This document shows positions 36,222-45,683 of a stretch of DNA of 64,000 nucleotides, piece by piece. Under the pieces are notes generated by a model, which saw only the letters and a program-made list of their open reading frames with translations, had not been told where the DNA came from and made no database searches. The stretch's first letter is position 1, and every line of letters begins with the position of its first letter. Made by a program: the position numbers and the translations under genes. This DNA is from Candidatus Binatia bacterium. Lineage in GTDB: Bacteria > Desulfobacterota > Binatia > Bin18. The DNA lies in the NCBI GenBank assembly GCA_951812575.1, contig OX638322.1, forward strand, positions 2,293,925 through 2,357,924. Reading direction: 5' to 3'.

Positions 36222-37637
36222 CTACATGAGGTAGGCGAACTCCACAATCATCGAATTCTGGTCGTCCGAGTAGCCGCTACCGTCGTCGAACACATCTTTA
36301 TTGGACCAGTCGTGGCGGAACTCCAAGCGAGCCTGCAAGTTCTCCGTCATCTGCCACTTGAAGGTGCCGGTGACTTCCCGGAGGTCCTGCTCAATACCGG
36401 TTCGATAGCCGTCCGGGTCGGAGAACCACTCGCCGCGCAGCGCAAAGGACCAGTCCGCCAGGCTCTCGTCCAGCAGGCCGCCGCCCAGGGTGACAATGCC
36501 TGACAGCCCAGTCCAGTCGGCGTCGTCTCCGCCCACCTGTTCCGAAGCCGTGCCGTAGTCGAAGTTGGCCAGCAGGTCCACGTTTTCCATGGGCGAATAG
36601 GTCAGGACGGTATCGAACACGCCACTCTTGGAGCTGCCGCTGTCGTCGTCCTCTGCTCCAAAGACGCCGTTGAAGGTCCAGGCCAGGTCACCAAGCTCCA
36701 GTCCCAAACTCCCGAGAAAGGTCTTGCCGTTGTTGTTATCCCGCACATTGTCCCAGCCGTTCACGACGCCGGCCGTCAGGCTGATATTGTCGTTCAGCGC
36801 CGTGGAGAACAGCACCCCGGTGTGGGTGAACGGAATGGCGTAGCCGAACATGAAGGAGCGCGACACATTGGGGTTATAGGGCGACTCGATCACCTCGCCG
36901 CCCAGCAGGGTGGCGAACTTCCCGAACTTCATCTCTATGCCGTTTCCGATGCCAAAGGTATAGGTCATATAGGCCTGTTGGACCTCAAAGTTGTGCGCCA
37001 AGCCGTTGCCGCAGTCCAGATTGATACGTCTGCTCTGATCGGCTCCGACCGGCTCGCCCGTCTCTGTTACAACAACCGGGTCGCCACCGGCAGAAATCCC
37101 CAGGGTCTCCCCAAAGGGCGCAGAGACCGGATATCCACCGGTGCCGCAGTCGGAACTGCCGCCCCAGTCAGACTGAATCAGGCCGGCGGTCTCACCGTAG
37201 TCCAGTACGGCATGGAAGCCGACCCCGCTCTCGGTTTCCTTGGACACTTCGAGCTGCAACAAGTCCATGGTGAAGTCGTTGTGGTTCTGGTCAAAGATGC
37301 GCATATTGTTGCTACCCGAGTCCGGGCTGTTGAAGTTGTAGTTATACGACCCATACATCAAGCCGCCAAACTGAAAACCGTTCAGACCCAGCAGACCGCC
37401 TTCCAGCGATTCGACCCGGTTGGTCAGGTCCATGATACCGTTCCCAGCCTCGCCATTCTCTCCAGCGTCTCCCTTGAGGCGGCTCACCTCGCCTTCCAAC
37501 TCGTTAATTCGCTGCTGCATTTGCTGGAGCATGTCCTGCACATCAGGCGTGGCGGGCTCCTCCTCACCCGAGGCACCCACGCTCTCCCCTACCCCTAACA
37601 CGGCTATGAGAGCCGCAACGCTGATAAATCCTTTCAT
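36222..37637 (-). CDS. Outer-membrane porin in the glnB-amt operon
   Basis: This 471-residue protein has a signal peptide (about residues 1-22, ending VGASG), a short coiled coil (residues 30-58, QQMQQRINELEGEVSRLKGD) that may anchor to peptidoglycan, and a beta-barrel of the BBP2/porin-2 type that ends in the hydrophobic FAYLM. GGGGG precedes the ATG. It sits first in an operon with glnB and amt and behind a sigma-54 promoter, so it is probably a nitrogen-scavenging porin. The substrate, perhaps ammonium, urea or a small organic nitrogen compound, is not visible in the sequence. Confidence 0.75.
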   Translation of the reverse strand: MKGFISVAALIAVLGVGESVGASGEEEPATPDVQDMLQQMQQRINELEGEVSRLKGDAGENGEAGNGIMDLTNRVESLEGGLLGLNGFQFGGLMYGSYNYNFNSPDSGSNNMRIFDQNHNDFTMDLLQLEVSKETESGVGFHAVLDYGETAGLIQSDWGGSSDCGTGGYPVSAPFGETLGISAGGDPVVVTETGEPVGADQSRRINLDCGNGLAHNFEVQQAYMTYTFGIGNGIEMKFGKFATLLGGEVIESPYNPNVSRSFMFGYAIPFTHTGVLFSTALNDNISLTAGVVNGWDNVRDNNNGKTFLGSLGLELGDLAWTFNGVFGAEDDDSGSSKSGVFDTVLTYSPMENVDLLANFDYGTASEQVGGDDADWTGLSGIVTLGGGLLDESLADWSFALRGEWFSDPDGYRTGIEQDLREVTGTFKWQMTENLQARLEFRHDWSNKDVFDDGSGYSDDQNSMIVEFAYLM

Positions 37638-37702
37638 GCACTACCCCCTTGATAAAAATGTATCCCTTGGATTCTGGTGGGACACTTCCGGTACATTTAC
37701 TC

Positions 37703-37718
37703 AGCAAAGCTGATGCCA
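37703..37718 (-). promoter_or_regulatory. Sigma-54 promoter of the porin-glnB-amt operon
   Basis: The minus strand reads TGGCATCAGCTTTGCT, a near-perfect RpoN site (TGGCAY-N5-TTGCW, ten bases between GG and GC). Transcription would begin near 37692 and leave a 55-base leader before the porin ATG. Confidence 0.85.
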
Positions 37719-37761
37719 ATTCCGTCCAAGGAGAAAACTGAGAGAAATCAGGCGGTTTTTT

Positions 37762-37780
37762 TGCTCTTGGGACAAGAGCA
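37762..37780. promoter_or_regulatory. Operator-like palindrome
   Basis: TGCTCTTG-GGA-CAAGAGCA is a perfect eight-base inverted repeat about 45 bases upstream of the -24 element. It could bind a regulator. It is unlike the element shared by narK and nirB. Confidence 0.5.
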
Positions 37781-37904
37781 TGCCCAGAAGAGCAGCAGTT
37801 GCCGACCAGACTGCCTAAACTCTGAACAGACGAAGTTGACACAGCCCCCGGCATGTCTGCTATGTGTCGTGTATCTGTCAGAAAAAGGCTGAAAGGAGAA
37901 AACA

Positions 37905-38510
37905 ATGCCAAATGCAGATTTCGAAGTCCGCCAGCTTCTCAAGGCGTATCGCAAGGGCGTTATCTCGGATGCGCTGTTCGAGGAACAGATGGAGGAACTG
38001 TCCGGCGGCGGGACAGCGGCCTATACCTACAACGGGGTGAGTCATGCCACCGAGAAAGACATGATTCTGGCCTTACTGGACGAGTTCCGGTGTGGAGAAG
38101 ACTTTGCCGCGGAATATCTCAACGGCTGGATTGAGGCCAGTGACGAAGCGTGTGTGCGGGGTGGCTTGCGGACCGTCCAGCAGCGTGAGGCTTTTCATGC
38201 CCACCTCTTGGAATCCCGGCTGCGCGAGCTGGGTGGGGACCCACAGTGTACAGTACCTGCCGAGCGGCGGGACAAAGAAATGCCTTTCTACTCGTCAAAA
38301 GAGAAAGGCGATGTGGAAAAGCTCCAATCCCTTGCCGAAGTGCTCAAAGACCCCGAGACCATTTTGAAGCCGCTGACCGATTCCATTGATCAGATTCAGG
38401 ACGATCAGCAAACCAAAGCACTCCTGCAGACCATTATTGACGACGAAGTGTCGAGCATTAAATGGCTGCTGGATGCGTGTGAGACCATGAGCGCCCCCAA
38501 AGCGGCCTAG
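37905..38510 (+). CDS. Ferritin-like/rubrerythrin-type protein
   Basis: This 201-residue, helix-rich protein has Glu/His-containing helices (EKDMILALLDEFRCGEDFAAEYLNGW and QQREAFHAHLLESRLRELGG) that resemble the four-helix ferritin-like fold. AAAGGAG lies before the ATG. The usual paired E-x-x-H metal motifs are only partly visible, so iron binding is not certain. It is divergent from the porin operon and shares its upstream region. Role unknown. Confidence 0.6.
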   Translation: MPNADFEVRQLLKAYRKGVISDALFEEQMEELSGGGTAAYTYNGVSHATEKDMILALLDEFRCGEDFAAEYLNGWIEASDEACVRGGLRTVQQREAFHAHLLESRLRELGGDPQCTVPAERRDKEMPFYSSKEKGDVEKLQSLAEVLKDPETILKPLTDSIDQIQDDQQTKALLQTIIDDEVSSIKWLLDACETMSAPKAA

Positions 38511-38533
38511 CCGCTCATTTGCTTACGGAGAGA

Positions 38534-38562
38534 GGGAGGGGTACGGGCAGCCTGCCCCTCCC
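38534..38562 (+). terminator. Hairpin downstream of the ferritin-like gene
   Basis: GGGAGGGG (38534-38541) pairs with CCCCTCCC (38555-38562), and the 13-base interior can pair further through CAG/CTG. It sits 24 bases after the stop and just before glnE, so it may separate the two genes or attenuate glnE. Confidence 0.5.
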
Positions 38563-38570
38563 TATATACC

Positions 38571-41500
38571 GTGCCTGCTCTGTCTGACGCCAGTTCAGCC
38601 TTCACGTCCGAGGATGTTTCCTCCGATGTTCTTCGCCCTCTGCTGCCCTGGCGTAAACAGCTGACGTCCTGCTGGCAGCATATCGTCGCCGGCGTTGCGC
38701 ACGCGCCGGACCCGTCTGGAGCGGCGGTCAATCTGAGTCGCCTCCTAGAGCATGGCTGTGGGACGGGAGCCGTGCTCCCGTCCGCCGAGTTGTCTCGTGA
38801 CCTGCTGTTTCTTCTGGGGGCCAGTCAGCATCTCTCGACTGTCTTGGTCCAGCAGGAACAGGACTGGGAAGCCGTCTTTTTGACCGATCACGCTGCTACG
38901 GAAAAATCGACCGCTACCCACCTTCAGGCGTGCCGTCCAGCCCTCCCGTGCGATCTGACTGAAAACGATTTTCTACATGGGCTGCGCGCCTACCGCAATC
39001 GTGAATATCTACGGATTGGAACGCGGGACCTGCTTGCCCGGGCCTCTCTTGAAGAGACGACCCGCGATTTGAGCGCCCTGGCCGATGCCGCCGTCCAGAT
39101 TGCGTACGAATATACGCGGGCCAGAATGGAGCGGGACTACGGGGAAGCCTGTGTTGAAGAGGCGGGAGAAAAACGTCCAATTGCCTTCGTGGTGTTCGGC
39201 ATGGGCAAGCTCGGGGGAGAAGAGCTGAATTTCAGTTCGGACATCGACCTCATCTATCTGTACGAATGTGATGCCGGCCTCACAACTGGCGGAAAAAAGG
39301 GCCCAATTGACACCCGGACCTATTTTACCGAGCTCGCCCAGCATCTCACCCAGGCTCTCAGCACCTCCGGGACTGGGGGCTTTGTCTTCCGGGTTGACCT
39401 CCGCCTGCGACCGGATGGGACGAACGGTCAGATTGTCAATTCTCTCGCAAACACGTTGTTGTATTATGAGTCCTGGGGCCAGACCTGGGAACGTCTGGCT
39501 CTGCTCAAGGCCCGGCCTGTTGCCGGAGAGCGAGCTCTCGGCGAGCGCTTTTTACGTGAAGTTACCCCGTTTATCCTGCGCCGCTACCTCGACTTCACCA
39601 TGGTCGAGGATACCAAAGCGCTGAAGATGAAGATTGAGCGTTCGCTGCATCGGACCGACCGGGAGCGGTTGAACGTCAAGCTCGGGCGGGGCGGGATACG
39701 GGAAATCGAATTTGTGACTCAGGTCCTGCAACTCATCCATGCCGGAAAAGACCCGCGCGTCCTGGGACGGAACACCCTGGAGGTTCTTGACCGTCTGGTT
39801 GAGGGGACCTATATCGCGGCCGCAGACCGAGATGCGCTGGCAGCGGCCTACCGCTTCCTGCGTCAGGTCGAGCACAAGATACAAATGGTGCACGACCGCC
39901 AAACGCATACCCTGCCCGGCTCCGAAGACGAGCTGCGGGCCTTGGCGCGTCGCCTGCGGGTTGCGGGCCAGCCCGAAGCCGCAGGCGACGCACTCCCCGT
40001 TTTCCTGACGACCCTCCAAGAGCATACCCGAGCGGTCCACACGATTTTTCGCTCTCTGTTTCATGTTCCCGAAGGCAGCTCCGAGGCCGACGGAACCGAG
40101 GAGCAGGCAGCCATTGAAGCCCTGTTCGACGAGTTGCACGACCCTGAACGGACACAGCGACGCCTGGAACAGCTCGGGTTTCGTGAGCTGAGCCACACGT
40201 ATGAGCGCCTGCGTCTGCTGCACGATGGCCCGTCGTACGCTCCGGCGTCGCCGCGGCGGCGCGCGCTGTTGTACGCCCTGGCCCCAACCCTCTTCCATGA
40301 AGTCTGTCGGTCGGCAGACCCTGACCGGGCCCTCGCCTCCATGGCGGATTTGCTCGCGTCGATTGGTGCGCGGTCGAGCTTTTTATCGCTCTTACGTGAG
40401 AATCCCCATACCCTCCGAACGCTCATCGGCCTGTTCGGCACCAGTTCCTATCTGTCCCGTATCTTTTTACGCCGGCCGGAATTGCTCGACAGCCTGGTTC
40501 GGGCCGACCTGGTCCATCTGTACAAGTCTCAAGAGCTGATGCGGGACGAGCTAATGGCGCGCATTACGGGGGCTCCGGAGCTTGAAGACCGCCTTGATAT
40601 TCTGCGTCAATATCGGCATGAGGAGTTTCTGCGCATCGGCATTAACGACACCAACAGCCAGCTTGATTTCCCATCGGTGAGCGTCCAACTGTCATACTTG
40701 GCGGAGGCCTGTCTCCACGGGGCGTATGAGACCGCCCGCGCGGCGCTGTTGGAGAAATTAGGGCGGACAGACCTGCCTGGACGGATTGTTATTGTGGGCA
40801 TGGGCAAATTGGGCGCGCGCGAATTAAACTATAATTCAGACCTCGATCTCATCTTCCTGTACGAATCGGGTTTCTCTTCTCCGACCGGACAGGGCGGGTC
40901 AGACCTCGCCGCACAAGAAATCTTTGCCAAGCTGGTCCAGCGCCTGATTTCGGTGCTCCAGGTCCAAACGCGTGAGGGCGCGGTGTATACAATTGATACC
41001 CGTTTGCGCCCCTCTGGCCGCGCGGGTTCTCTGGTGTCTTCGATAGCCGCCTTTACCCGCTATCATCAGACTCAGGCGCAACTGTGGGAACGGCAAGCGC
41101 TCATCAAGGCGCGCGCCGTCGCGGGCGATAGCGCCTTGGCCGCACGGGTTAATGCTTTGTTCGAGGACTACGTCTATAGCGAACCCATTCTGGCGACCGA
41201 TGTGGCTGAGATTCAGCGCTTGCGTGGCCGGATGGAACTCGAATTGGCCGGAGAGACGAACGAGCGGTTTAATATCAAAACGGGCCGGGGTGGTCTGGTC
41301 GATGTTGAGTTTCTTGTGCAGATGCTGCAACTGCGCTATGGTCACCGCCTTCCCGCATTGCGGCATCGGGATACCCTCTCCACCCTGGACGCCCTGAGAG
41401 CTTGTCAGGTGCTCTCGCGTGAAGAGAGCCGGCTGCTCAAGCGCGGCTACCAGTTCTTGCGCCGGCTCGAGAACCGACTCCGGATTGAACGCGACCAGCC

Positions 41501-41699
41501 GGTTGAGGCGCTGGAGCGGAACGCCGAGCAGTTGACGGCCCTGGCCCGGCGGATGGGCTACGAAGGAGCCGACGCCGGCTCGCGTGTCTTGGCCGAGTAC
41601 CACCGCCAGCGGGAAGCGATTCGGGCGTGTTACAGTCGTCTGTTTGAAAAGGAACAGGGAGAGCCGCATGAGCGACAAGCCGGAACAACCGCCTCCTGA
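38571..41699 (+). CDS. glnE: Bifunctional glutamine synthetase adenylyltransferase/deadenylylase
   Basis: This 1042-residue protein has two nucleotidyltransferase halves, each with the G-K-L-G...D-x-D site: GKLGGEELNFSSDIDLIYLY in the N-terminal (deadenylylase) half and GKLGARELNYNSDLDLIFLY in the C-terminal (adenylylase) half. Flanking helical domains contain RGGIREIEFVTQVLQL and RGGLVDVEFLVQMLQL. It switches glutamine synthetase off and on under PII control. The start is a GTG at 38571 without a clear ribosome site; the first ATG is far inside. It fits the nitrogen theme of this stretch. Confidence 0.93.
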   Translation: MPALSDASSAFTSEDVSSDVLRPLLPWRKQLTSCWQHIVAGVAHAPDPSGAAVNLSRLLEHGCGTGAVLPSAELSRDLLFLLGASQHLSTVLVQQEQDWEAVFLTDHAATEKSTATHLQACRPALPCDLTENDFLHGLRAYRNREYLRIGTRDLLARASLEETTRDLSALADAAVQIAYEYTRARMERDYGEACVEEAGEKRPIAFVVFGMGKLGGEELNFSSDIDLIYLYECDAGLTTGGKKGPIDTRTYFTELAQHLTQALSTSGTGGFVFRVDLRLRPDGTNGQIVNSLANTLLYYESWGQTWERLALLKARPVAGERALGERFLREVTPFILRRYLDFTMVEDTKALKMKIERSLHRTDRERLNVKLGRGGIREIEFVTQVLQLIHAGKDPRVLGRNTLEVLDRLVEGTYIAAADRDALAAAYRFLRQVEHKIQMVHDRQTHTLPGSEDELRALARRLRVAGQPEAAGDALPVFLTTLQEHTRAVHTIFRSLFHVPEGSSEADGTEEQAAIEALFDELHDPERTQRRLEQLGFRELSHTYERLRLLHDGPSYAPASPRRRALLYALAPTLFHEVCRSADPDRALASMADLLASIGARSSFLSLLRENPHTLRTLIGLFGTSSYLSRIFLRRPELLDSLVRADLVHLYKSQELMRDELMARITGAPELEDRLDILRQYRHEEFLRIGINDTNSQLDFPSVSVQLSYLAEACLHGAYETARAALLEKLGRTDLPGRIVIVGMGKLGARELNYNSDLDLIFLYESGFSSPTGQGGSDLAAQEIFAKLVQRLISVLQVQTREGAVYTIDTRLRPSGRAGSLVSSIAAFTRYHQTQAQLWERQALIKARAVAGDSALAARVNALFEDYVYSEPILATDVAEIQRLRGRMELELAGETNERFNIKTGRGGLVDVEFLVQMLQLRYGHRLPALRHRDTLSTLDALRACQVLSREESRLLKRGYQFLRRLENRLRIERDQPVEALERNAEQLTALARRMGYEGADAGSRVLAEYHRQREAIRACYSRLFEKEQGEPHERQAGTTAS

Positions 41700-43113
41700 A
41701 GAGGCCATGACTGAAGAGAGCTTTGCCGCCCTGCTCGAACAGGAACAGACCGGACCGGCGCTGAGCAGCGGCCAGGTGGTGAAGGGCCGCGTCATCCTCA
41801 TCAGCGCAGATAGCGTCTTCATTGATGTTCGGGATAAAGGGGAGGGGATTATTGACCGGGCCGAGCTCGAAAACGAGCAGGGTGAGTTTGATATTACAGT
41901 CGGAGACGAGGTGGAAGCCACCGTGCTCTCAACCGAGGGAGAACTCCGACTGTCCCGCAAACTGCTCAAGGGCGCGCAAGCCCGCCAGCGCTTAGCCCTC
42001 GCCGTGGAGAATAGCTTGCCGGTGGAAGGTACGGTCACGCGGGAGACCAAAGGAGGCTACGAAGTGACGGTCGCCGGGATGCGGGCCTTTTGTCCCTTCT
42101 CTCAGATGAGCCTCCACCGGCCCGATTCCCCAGAGGACTTTCTCAACCAAACGTTTGAGTTCTATGTCACGCAGTTCAGCGAGCGGAATATTGTTCTTTC
42201 TCGTCGCCGACTCCTCGAAGAGCAGGCCGAGCGCGCCGCAGAAGAGACGCGGCAGAAGCTGTTTCCGGGGGCAGTCCTGCCGGGAACAGTGGACTCGCTG
42301 ACCAATTTTGGCGCGTTTATCGATCTGGGCGGCGTGCAAGGATTGGTGCATATCTCCGAGATTAGCCACTCCCGGCTGGGAACGCCGGCCGATCACCTGA
42401 GCGTGGGCGAAGCGGTCACAGTCAAAGTGCTCAGCGTGGACGCGGAAACCGGCAAGGTTGGGCTGAGTCTGAAAGCCCTGGAAGATGATCCCTGGAGTAC
42501 AGTCAGCGCGCAACTGCGTGAACGGCAGGTGGTGACCGGTCGTCTGATTCGGATGACGGATTTCGGCGTCTTTGTCGAACTGATCCCCGGCGTTGACGGG
42601 CTGCTGCACGTGAGCGAAATCCCCCGCAGCCAACAGGGCGTGATAAAAGAGGCGACCGCGACCAACCAGGAAGTGACCGTTCTTATCCTCTCAATTGACC
42701 CTGAGGAGCGGCGGGTTGCTCTGGCCCTGGCTCCAGAGGGGCTCGCTCCGGGCGATCACGCCGAGGAACTGGAGCTGACGGCCGGAACGATCCTGACCGG
42801 CACGGTTGAGCGGGTTGAGTCGTTCGGGCTATTTGTCCGGCTCGGCCCTGGGCAGACCGGCCTGATTCCCAACGCGGAGATGGGAACGCCGCGTGGCACC
42901 GATCACCGCAAAGAGTTTCTGCCTGGCACTGAGGTGAAGGTCGCCGTTCTGGCAGTCGAAGAAGAGGGGAAGCGCATCCGCCTGTCCCGCACCAAGGTCA
43001 GTGCGCACGAAGAGCAGGCGGAAACCCAGGCATATCTGGCTTCAAGCCAACAAGGGCAGGGGTTTGGGCTCAGCCTGGGCGATCTGTTGCAGCAGAGTAA
43101 ACGGAAAAAATAG
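41668..43113 (+). CDS. S1-domain RNA-binding protein (ribosomal protein S1-like)
   Basis: This 481-residue protein has four S1 domains, starting at about residues 33 (GQVVKGRVILISADSVFIDV), 115, 196 (GAVLPGTVDSLTNFGAFIDLGGVQGLVHISEISH) and 283 (RQVVTGRLIRMTDFGVFVEL), and a further one near 370. Ribosomal S1 has six. An N-terminal acidic stretch and a Lys-rich tail flank them. GGGAGAG lies before the ATG, and the gene begins 32 bases inside glnE, which suggests coupled expression. It probably binds mRNA or the ribosome. Confidence 0.85.
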   Translation: MSDKPEQPPPEEAMTEESFAALLEQEQTGPALSSGQVVKGRVILISADSVFIDVRDKGEGIIDRAELENEQGEFDITVGDEVEATVLSTEGELRLSRKLLKGAQARQRLALAVENSLPVEGTVTRETKGGYEVTVAGMRAFCPFSQMSLHRPDSPEDFLNQTFEFYVTQFSERNIVLSRRRLLEEQAERAAEETRQKLFPGAVLPGTVDSLTNFGAFIDLGGVQGLVHISEISHSRLGTPADHLSVGEAVTVKVLSVDAETGKVGLSLKALEDDPWSTVSAQLRERQVVTGRLIRMTDFGVFVELIPGVDGLLHVSEIPRSQQGVIKEATATNQEVTVLILSIDPEERRVALALAPEGLAPGDHAEELELTAGTILTGTVERVESFGLFVRLGPGQTGLIPNAEMGTPRGTDHRKEFLPGTEVKVAVLAVEEEGKRIRLSRTKVSAHEEQAETQAYLASSQQGQGFGLSLGDLLQQSKRKK

Positions 43114-43135
43114 GCAGTCCCGGCGAGTTCCCTGC

Positions 43136-43801
43136 CTACGCAGGCTGTGAGAGGCTGGCACGCAGCCGCCGTACGCCCTCGCCCGGCCCGCCCGGCGCGC
43201 CAAAGATGGCGGAACCGGCCACCAGCAGAGAGGCTCCCGCAGCCACAACCGCCGGCGCCGTGGTCGGATCAATGCCGCCGTCAATCTCAATCGCCGCCTG
43301 GGCCCCGCGTTCCTGTAACAGCCGCTGGAGGCGACGGACTTTGTGCGTGCTCGAAGCAATAAAGCGCTGCCCGCCAAACCCAGGGTTCACGCTCATAATG
43401 AGAACCTGATCGAGCATATCGATCACTTCTTCGAGGCAGGCAATTGAGGTGCTGGGGTTGAGTACGACACCGGCCTGCTTGTCGAGCTGTTTGATCTGCT
43501 CAACGGTCCGGTGCAGATGCGGGCAGGCTTCCTGATGCACCAGGATGATATCCGCGCCGGCACTGGCAAAATCGGCGATATACCGTTCGGGCTCAACAAT
43601 CATCAAGTGGACATCGAGTGGCAGGCTGGTGCTCTTGCGGGCGGCCTCGACAACCAGCGGACCAATGGTGATGTTGGGCACAAAACGGCCATCCATCACA
43701 TCGACGTGGATACGGTCTGCTCCGGCCTGCTCGACCTCGGCAATTTGTTGGCCGAGATACCGAAAGTCGGCGGAGAGAATCGAGGGGAAAATCTGGACCA
43801 T
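43136..43801 (-). CDS. rpe: Ribulose-phosphate 3-epimerase
   Basis: This 221-residue TIM barrel has the Rpe pattern: [53 protein letters not shown] and EIDGGI. The metal-binding His and Asp residues of HVDVMDG, HLMI and IDGGID are intact. It interconverts ribulose 5-phosphate and xylulose 5-phosphate in the pentose phosphate pathway. Length and motifs are normal. It converges on the S1 gene. Confidence 0.95.
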   Translation of the reverse strand: MVQIFPSILSADFRYLGQQIAEVEQAGADRIHVDVMDGRFVPNITIGPLVVEAARKSTSLPLDVHLMIVEPERYIADFASAGADIILVHQEACPHLHRTVEQIKQLDKQAGVVLNPSTSIACLEEVIDMLDQVLIMSVNPGFGGQRFIASSTHKVRRLQRLLQERGAQAAIEIDGGIDPTTAPAVVAAGASLLVAGSAIFGAPGGPGEGVRRLRASLSQPA

Positions 43802-43881
43802 GATTGATTATGATTTATGGGATTAGGAGATTGCTATTGCAAAGAAAAGACATACCACAGCAGATATAGTATGACTACGGA

Positions 43882-43923
43882 ATGAACGAAGCCACCGCCC
43901 GTATCAAGATCAATACGCTACGC
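43882..43923 (+). pseudogene. HsdR-like start fragment
   Basis: The frame from the ATG at 43882 reads MNEATARIKINTLR, like the start of type I restriction R subunits, and then loses homology and stops a few codons later. It abuts the methyltransferase remnant. The match is short, so confidence is low. Confidence 0.25.
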
Positions 43924-44190
43924 TGGTGGTTGAATATGCCCGGACGTTTCGGCCTCGTTGGCTTGTGCTGGAAAACGTGATTCACATGCGTCCCTGGTCA
44001 CGCTACGGGGAGTTGAAACGGTCTCTTCAAGCTCTTGGCTATCACCTTCAGGAACATGTCCTGGATGCTGCTGACTTGGGTGTCGCACAGACACGGCGGC
44101 GTTTATTCCTGGTGGGAGACCGCAAGGAAGAGCCACCCTCGGAAATTCCAGGGCGGCGGGGACGGCGCAAATCGGCAAAGGCAATGCCTC
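43907..44190 (+). pseudogene. C5-cytosine methyltransferase remnant
   Basis: The frame from 43907 codes for YARTFRPRWLVLENVIHMRP and then ADLGVAQTRRRLFLVGDRKE. These are the LVLENV motif and the QTRRRLF motif of Dcm-type DNA methyltransferases. The N-terminal SAM and PC catalytic parts, and the target-recognition region after EIPG, are missing. Beyond 44190 the translation is unlike any methyltransferase. This is therefore a central piece only, cut on both sides. It is antisense to a second remnant. Confidence 0.7.
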
Positions 44191-45210
44191 CTCCGCTTCC
44201 GAATTTGGCAGTGATATTTGAAAGCGGGCATTCACATGCAGATAGCGGATCGCATCGTGGCGATAAAAGGGTGGACTGGTCCATAAGGCAGCCGGAGACT
44301 TTCCGCTTTTAGAGATAAATGGTTCGGGCAGTTCGAGGCCAAGGTAGTATGGCAGTGGCCCCGGCTGAGTCTGAACGTAGTCACATACAGCTTGACACTG
44401 TACGAGAGCCCAGCGGAGTGCGTTTTGACCTTGTGAGAAGTCCTTGCAGCGGAACTGCTTGTTGGCTGCGACTTCCTGCGTGAGCCCAAACGTCTGTTCA
44501 AATTCGCTGGAAAGCTCGTCTGGCAGCTCGATAACTGCACCGCGTTCGGTTCCCTGGTTGCTTTCCACCGAAGCAATGTGAACTTGGCTATTGGGCCTCG
44601 CTGCTTCCTCCAAAGAGAAGGCATTTTCAGCATCGGAACTGTCAAATGCCCCCTGCCATATCTCATTATCACTCTCTGGTGAACGCATCGCTGCAATACG
44701 ATCCGCAAGTATGGGCAGCAGCGCTTCGTTCACAGCACGAAAACGATCCTGTTCCACATGATCCTTGCCGACTGCTTCAACTGACAGTCGAGCAAGCAAT
44801 CTGCCGACATCTTTTCCTCGTTCCTGAGCATTCGAAGATGTCGTCGCCAAGCTGAAGATTGCCGAAACCGTATCGGCTGTTGCGTCTGATACTCGTTTTT
44901 CCCAGTTGAGAATCGCAGCAATCTGCTGCTGCTGATGGAAGAAATCGTTTATTTCCTCGACGAGCTTATCCGGGTCCTTGAGGTCTCCATTATTAGTCTT
45001 CTCGATAAGCCCCGACGACTGTTCCAATGAAAGATGAACCGCTCCCAGAATGATGTTGCGGCTGATCCGGCGTGTGGAGATATTAACCCGGCGGAGATCA
45101 AGTCCAAGCCAATCGTCCCCCTGTTCTCCATCGTTGTATACTCTGATTCCATCCCGGTAGACCCTGACCCCGCCCGTATCGTCAAGATATCCAGTCAGTA
45201 ATTGAACAGT
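44190..45210 (-). pseudogene. GHKL-type ATPase remnant
   Basis: The minus strand codes for GVRVYRDGIRVYNDGEQGDDWLGLDLRRVN ... NIILGAVHLSLEQSSGLIEKTNN, a block found in large GHKL (HATPase) proteins encoded beside DNA methyltransferases in phage-defence islands. The ATP-binding N-terminus is absent, because homology begins near 45210 and directly adjoins a HicB fragment, and on the other side the frame runs on antisense to the methyltransferase remnant. It is probably a double-truncated relic. The full open frame is longer (43918-45414), but its ends are not coding-like. Confidence 0.55.
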
Positions 45211-45341
45211 TGGATATCGCGAGTCAGGGTGCAACCGTGGCCGAAGCGCGGGGAAATTTGAAAGAGGCGTTGGAGTTGTTTTTCGAGACGGCCTCAACAA
45301 CCGAAATTCAGCAGCGGCTGCACGCGGAAGTGGAGTCGTAG
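45204..45341 (+). pseudogene. HicB-family antitoxin C-terminal remnant
   Basis: The frame codes for DIASQGATVAEARGNLKEAL and then ELFFETAST, matching the C-terminal half of HicB proteins, and stops with TAG at 45339-45341. The N-terminal half is missing, because the sequence before 45204 belongs to the ATPase remnant. No toxin gene is next to it. Confidence 0.65.
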
Positions 45342-45452
45342 GTTGGGTTAGCGCAGCGTAATCCAACAGGGGTGGCGGGTGGGTGAGGGCCGAAGTGGGG
45401 ACGGGGGATGCCAAAAGTTAGGGACGCGATAAGGCTCATGGGGAGAATCGCT

Positions 45453-45683
45453 GTGAAATACGCCACCCTCATCGAAAGAACCGACAACGGCTACTCTGCC
45501 TACGTGCCTGATTTACCCGGCTGTATCGCTGCCGCAGACACAAGAACCGAAGTGGAAGAACTAATCCGCGAAGCTATCATTCTCCACCTCGAATCCCTCC
45601 ACGAATACGGCGACCCAATCCCCGAACCGTACACGACCGCTACCCTCATTGAGATCTCACCTTTCTACAATCAGTCGAGATAG
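45453..45683 (+). CDS. HicB-like antitoxin, solitary
   Basis: This 76-residue protein has the HicB core: VKYATLIERTDNGYSAYVPDLPGC, then AAADTRTEVEELIREAIILHLESL. I chose the GTG at 45453 because GGGGAG lies seven bases before it and families usually start MKYATLIE. HicB proteins bind HicA mRNase toxins; no HicA is present upstream or downstream, so it is an orphan, perhaps an anti-addiction relic. A second HicB piece lies 110 bases upstream. Confidence 0.75.
   Translation: MKYATLIERTDNGYSAYVPDLPGCIAAADTRTEVEELIREAIILHLESLHEYGDPIPEPYTTATLIEISPFYNQSR

Noticed and set aside
39552..40298. Minus-strand frames opposite glnE
   Set aside because: Arg/Ala-rich shadows of GC-rich coding sequence, no ribosome site.
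43918..45414. A single 498-residue minus-strand protein
   Set aside because: Only the middle has family resemblance; both ends are antisense to a methyltransferase piece and a HicB piece, and there is no ribosome site.
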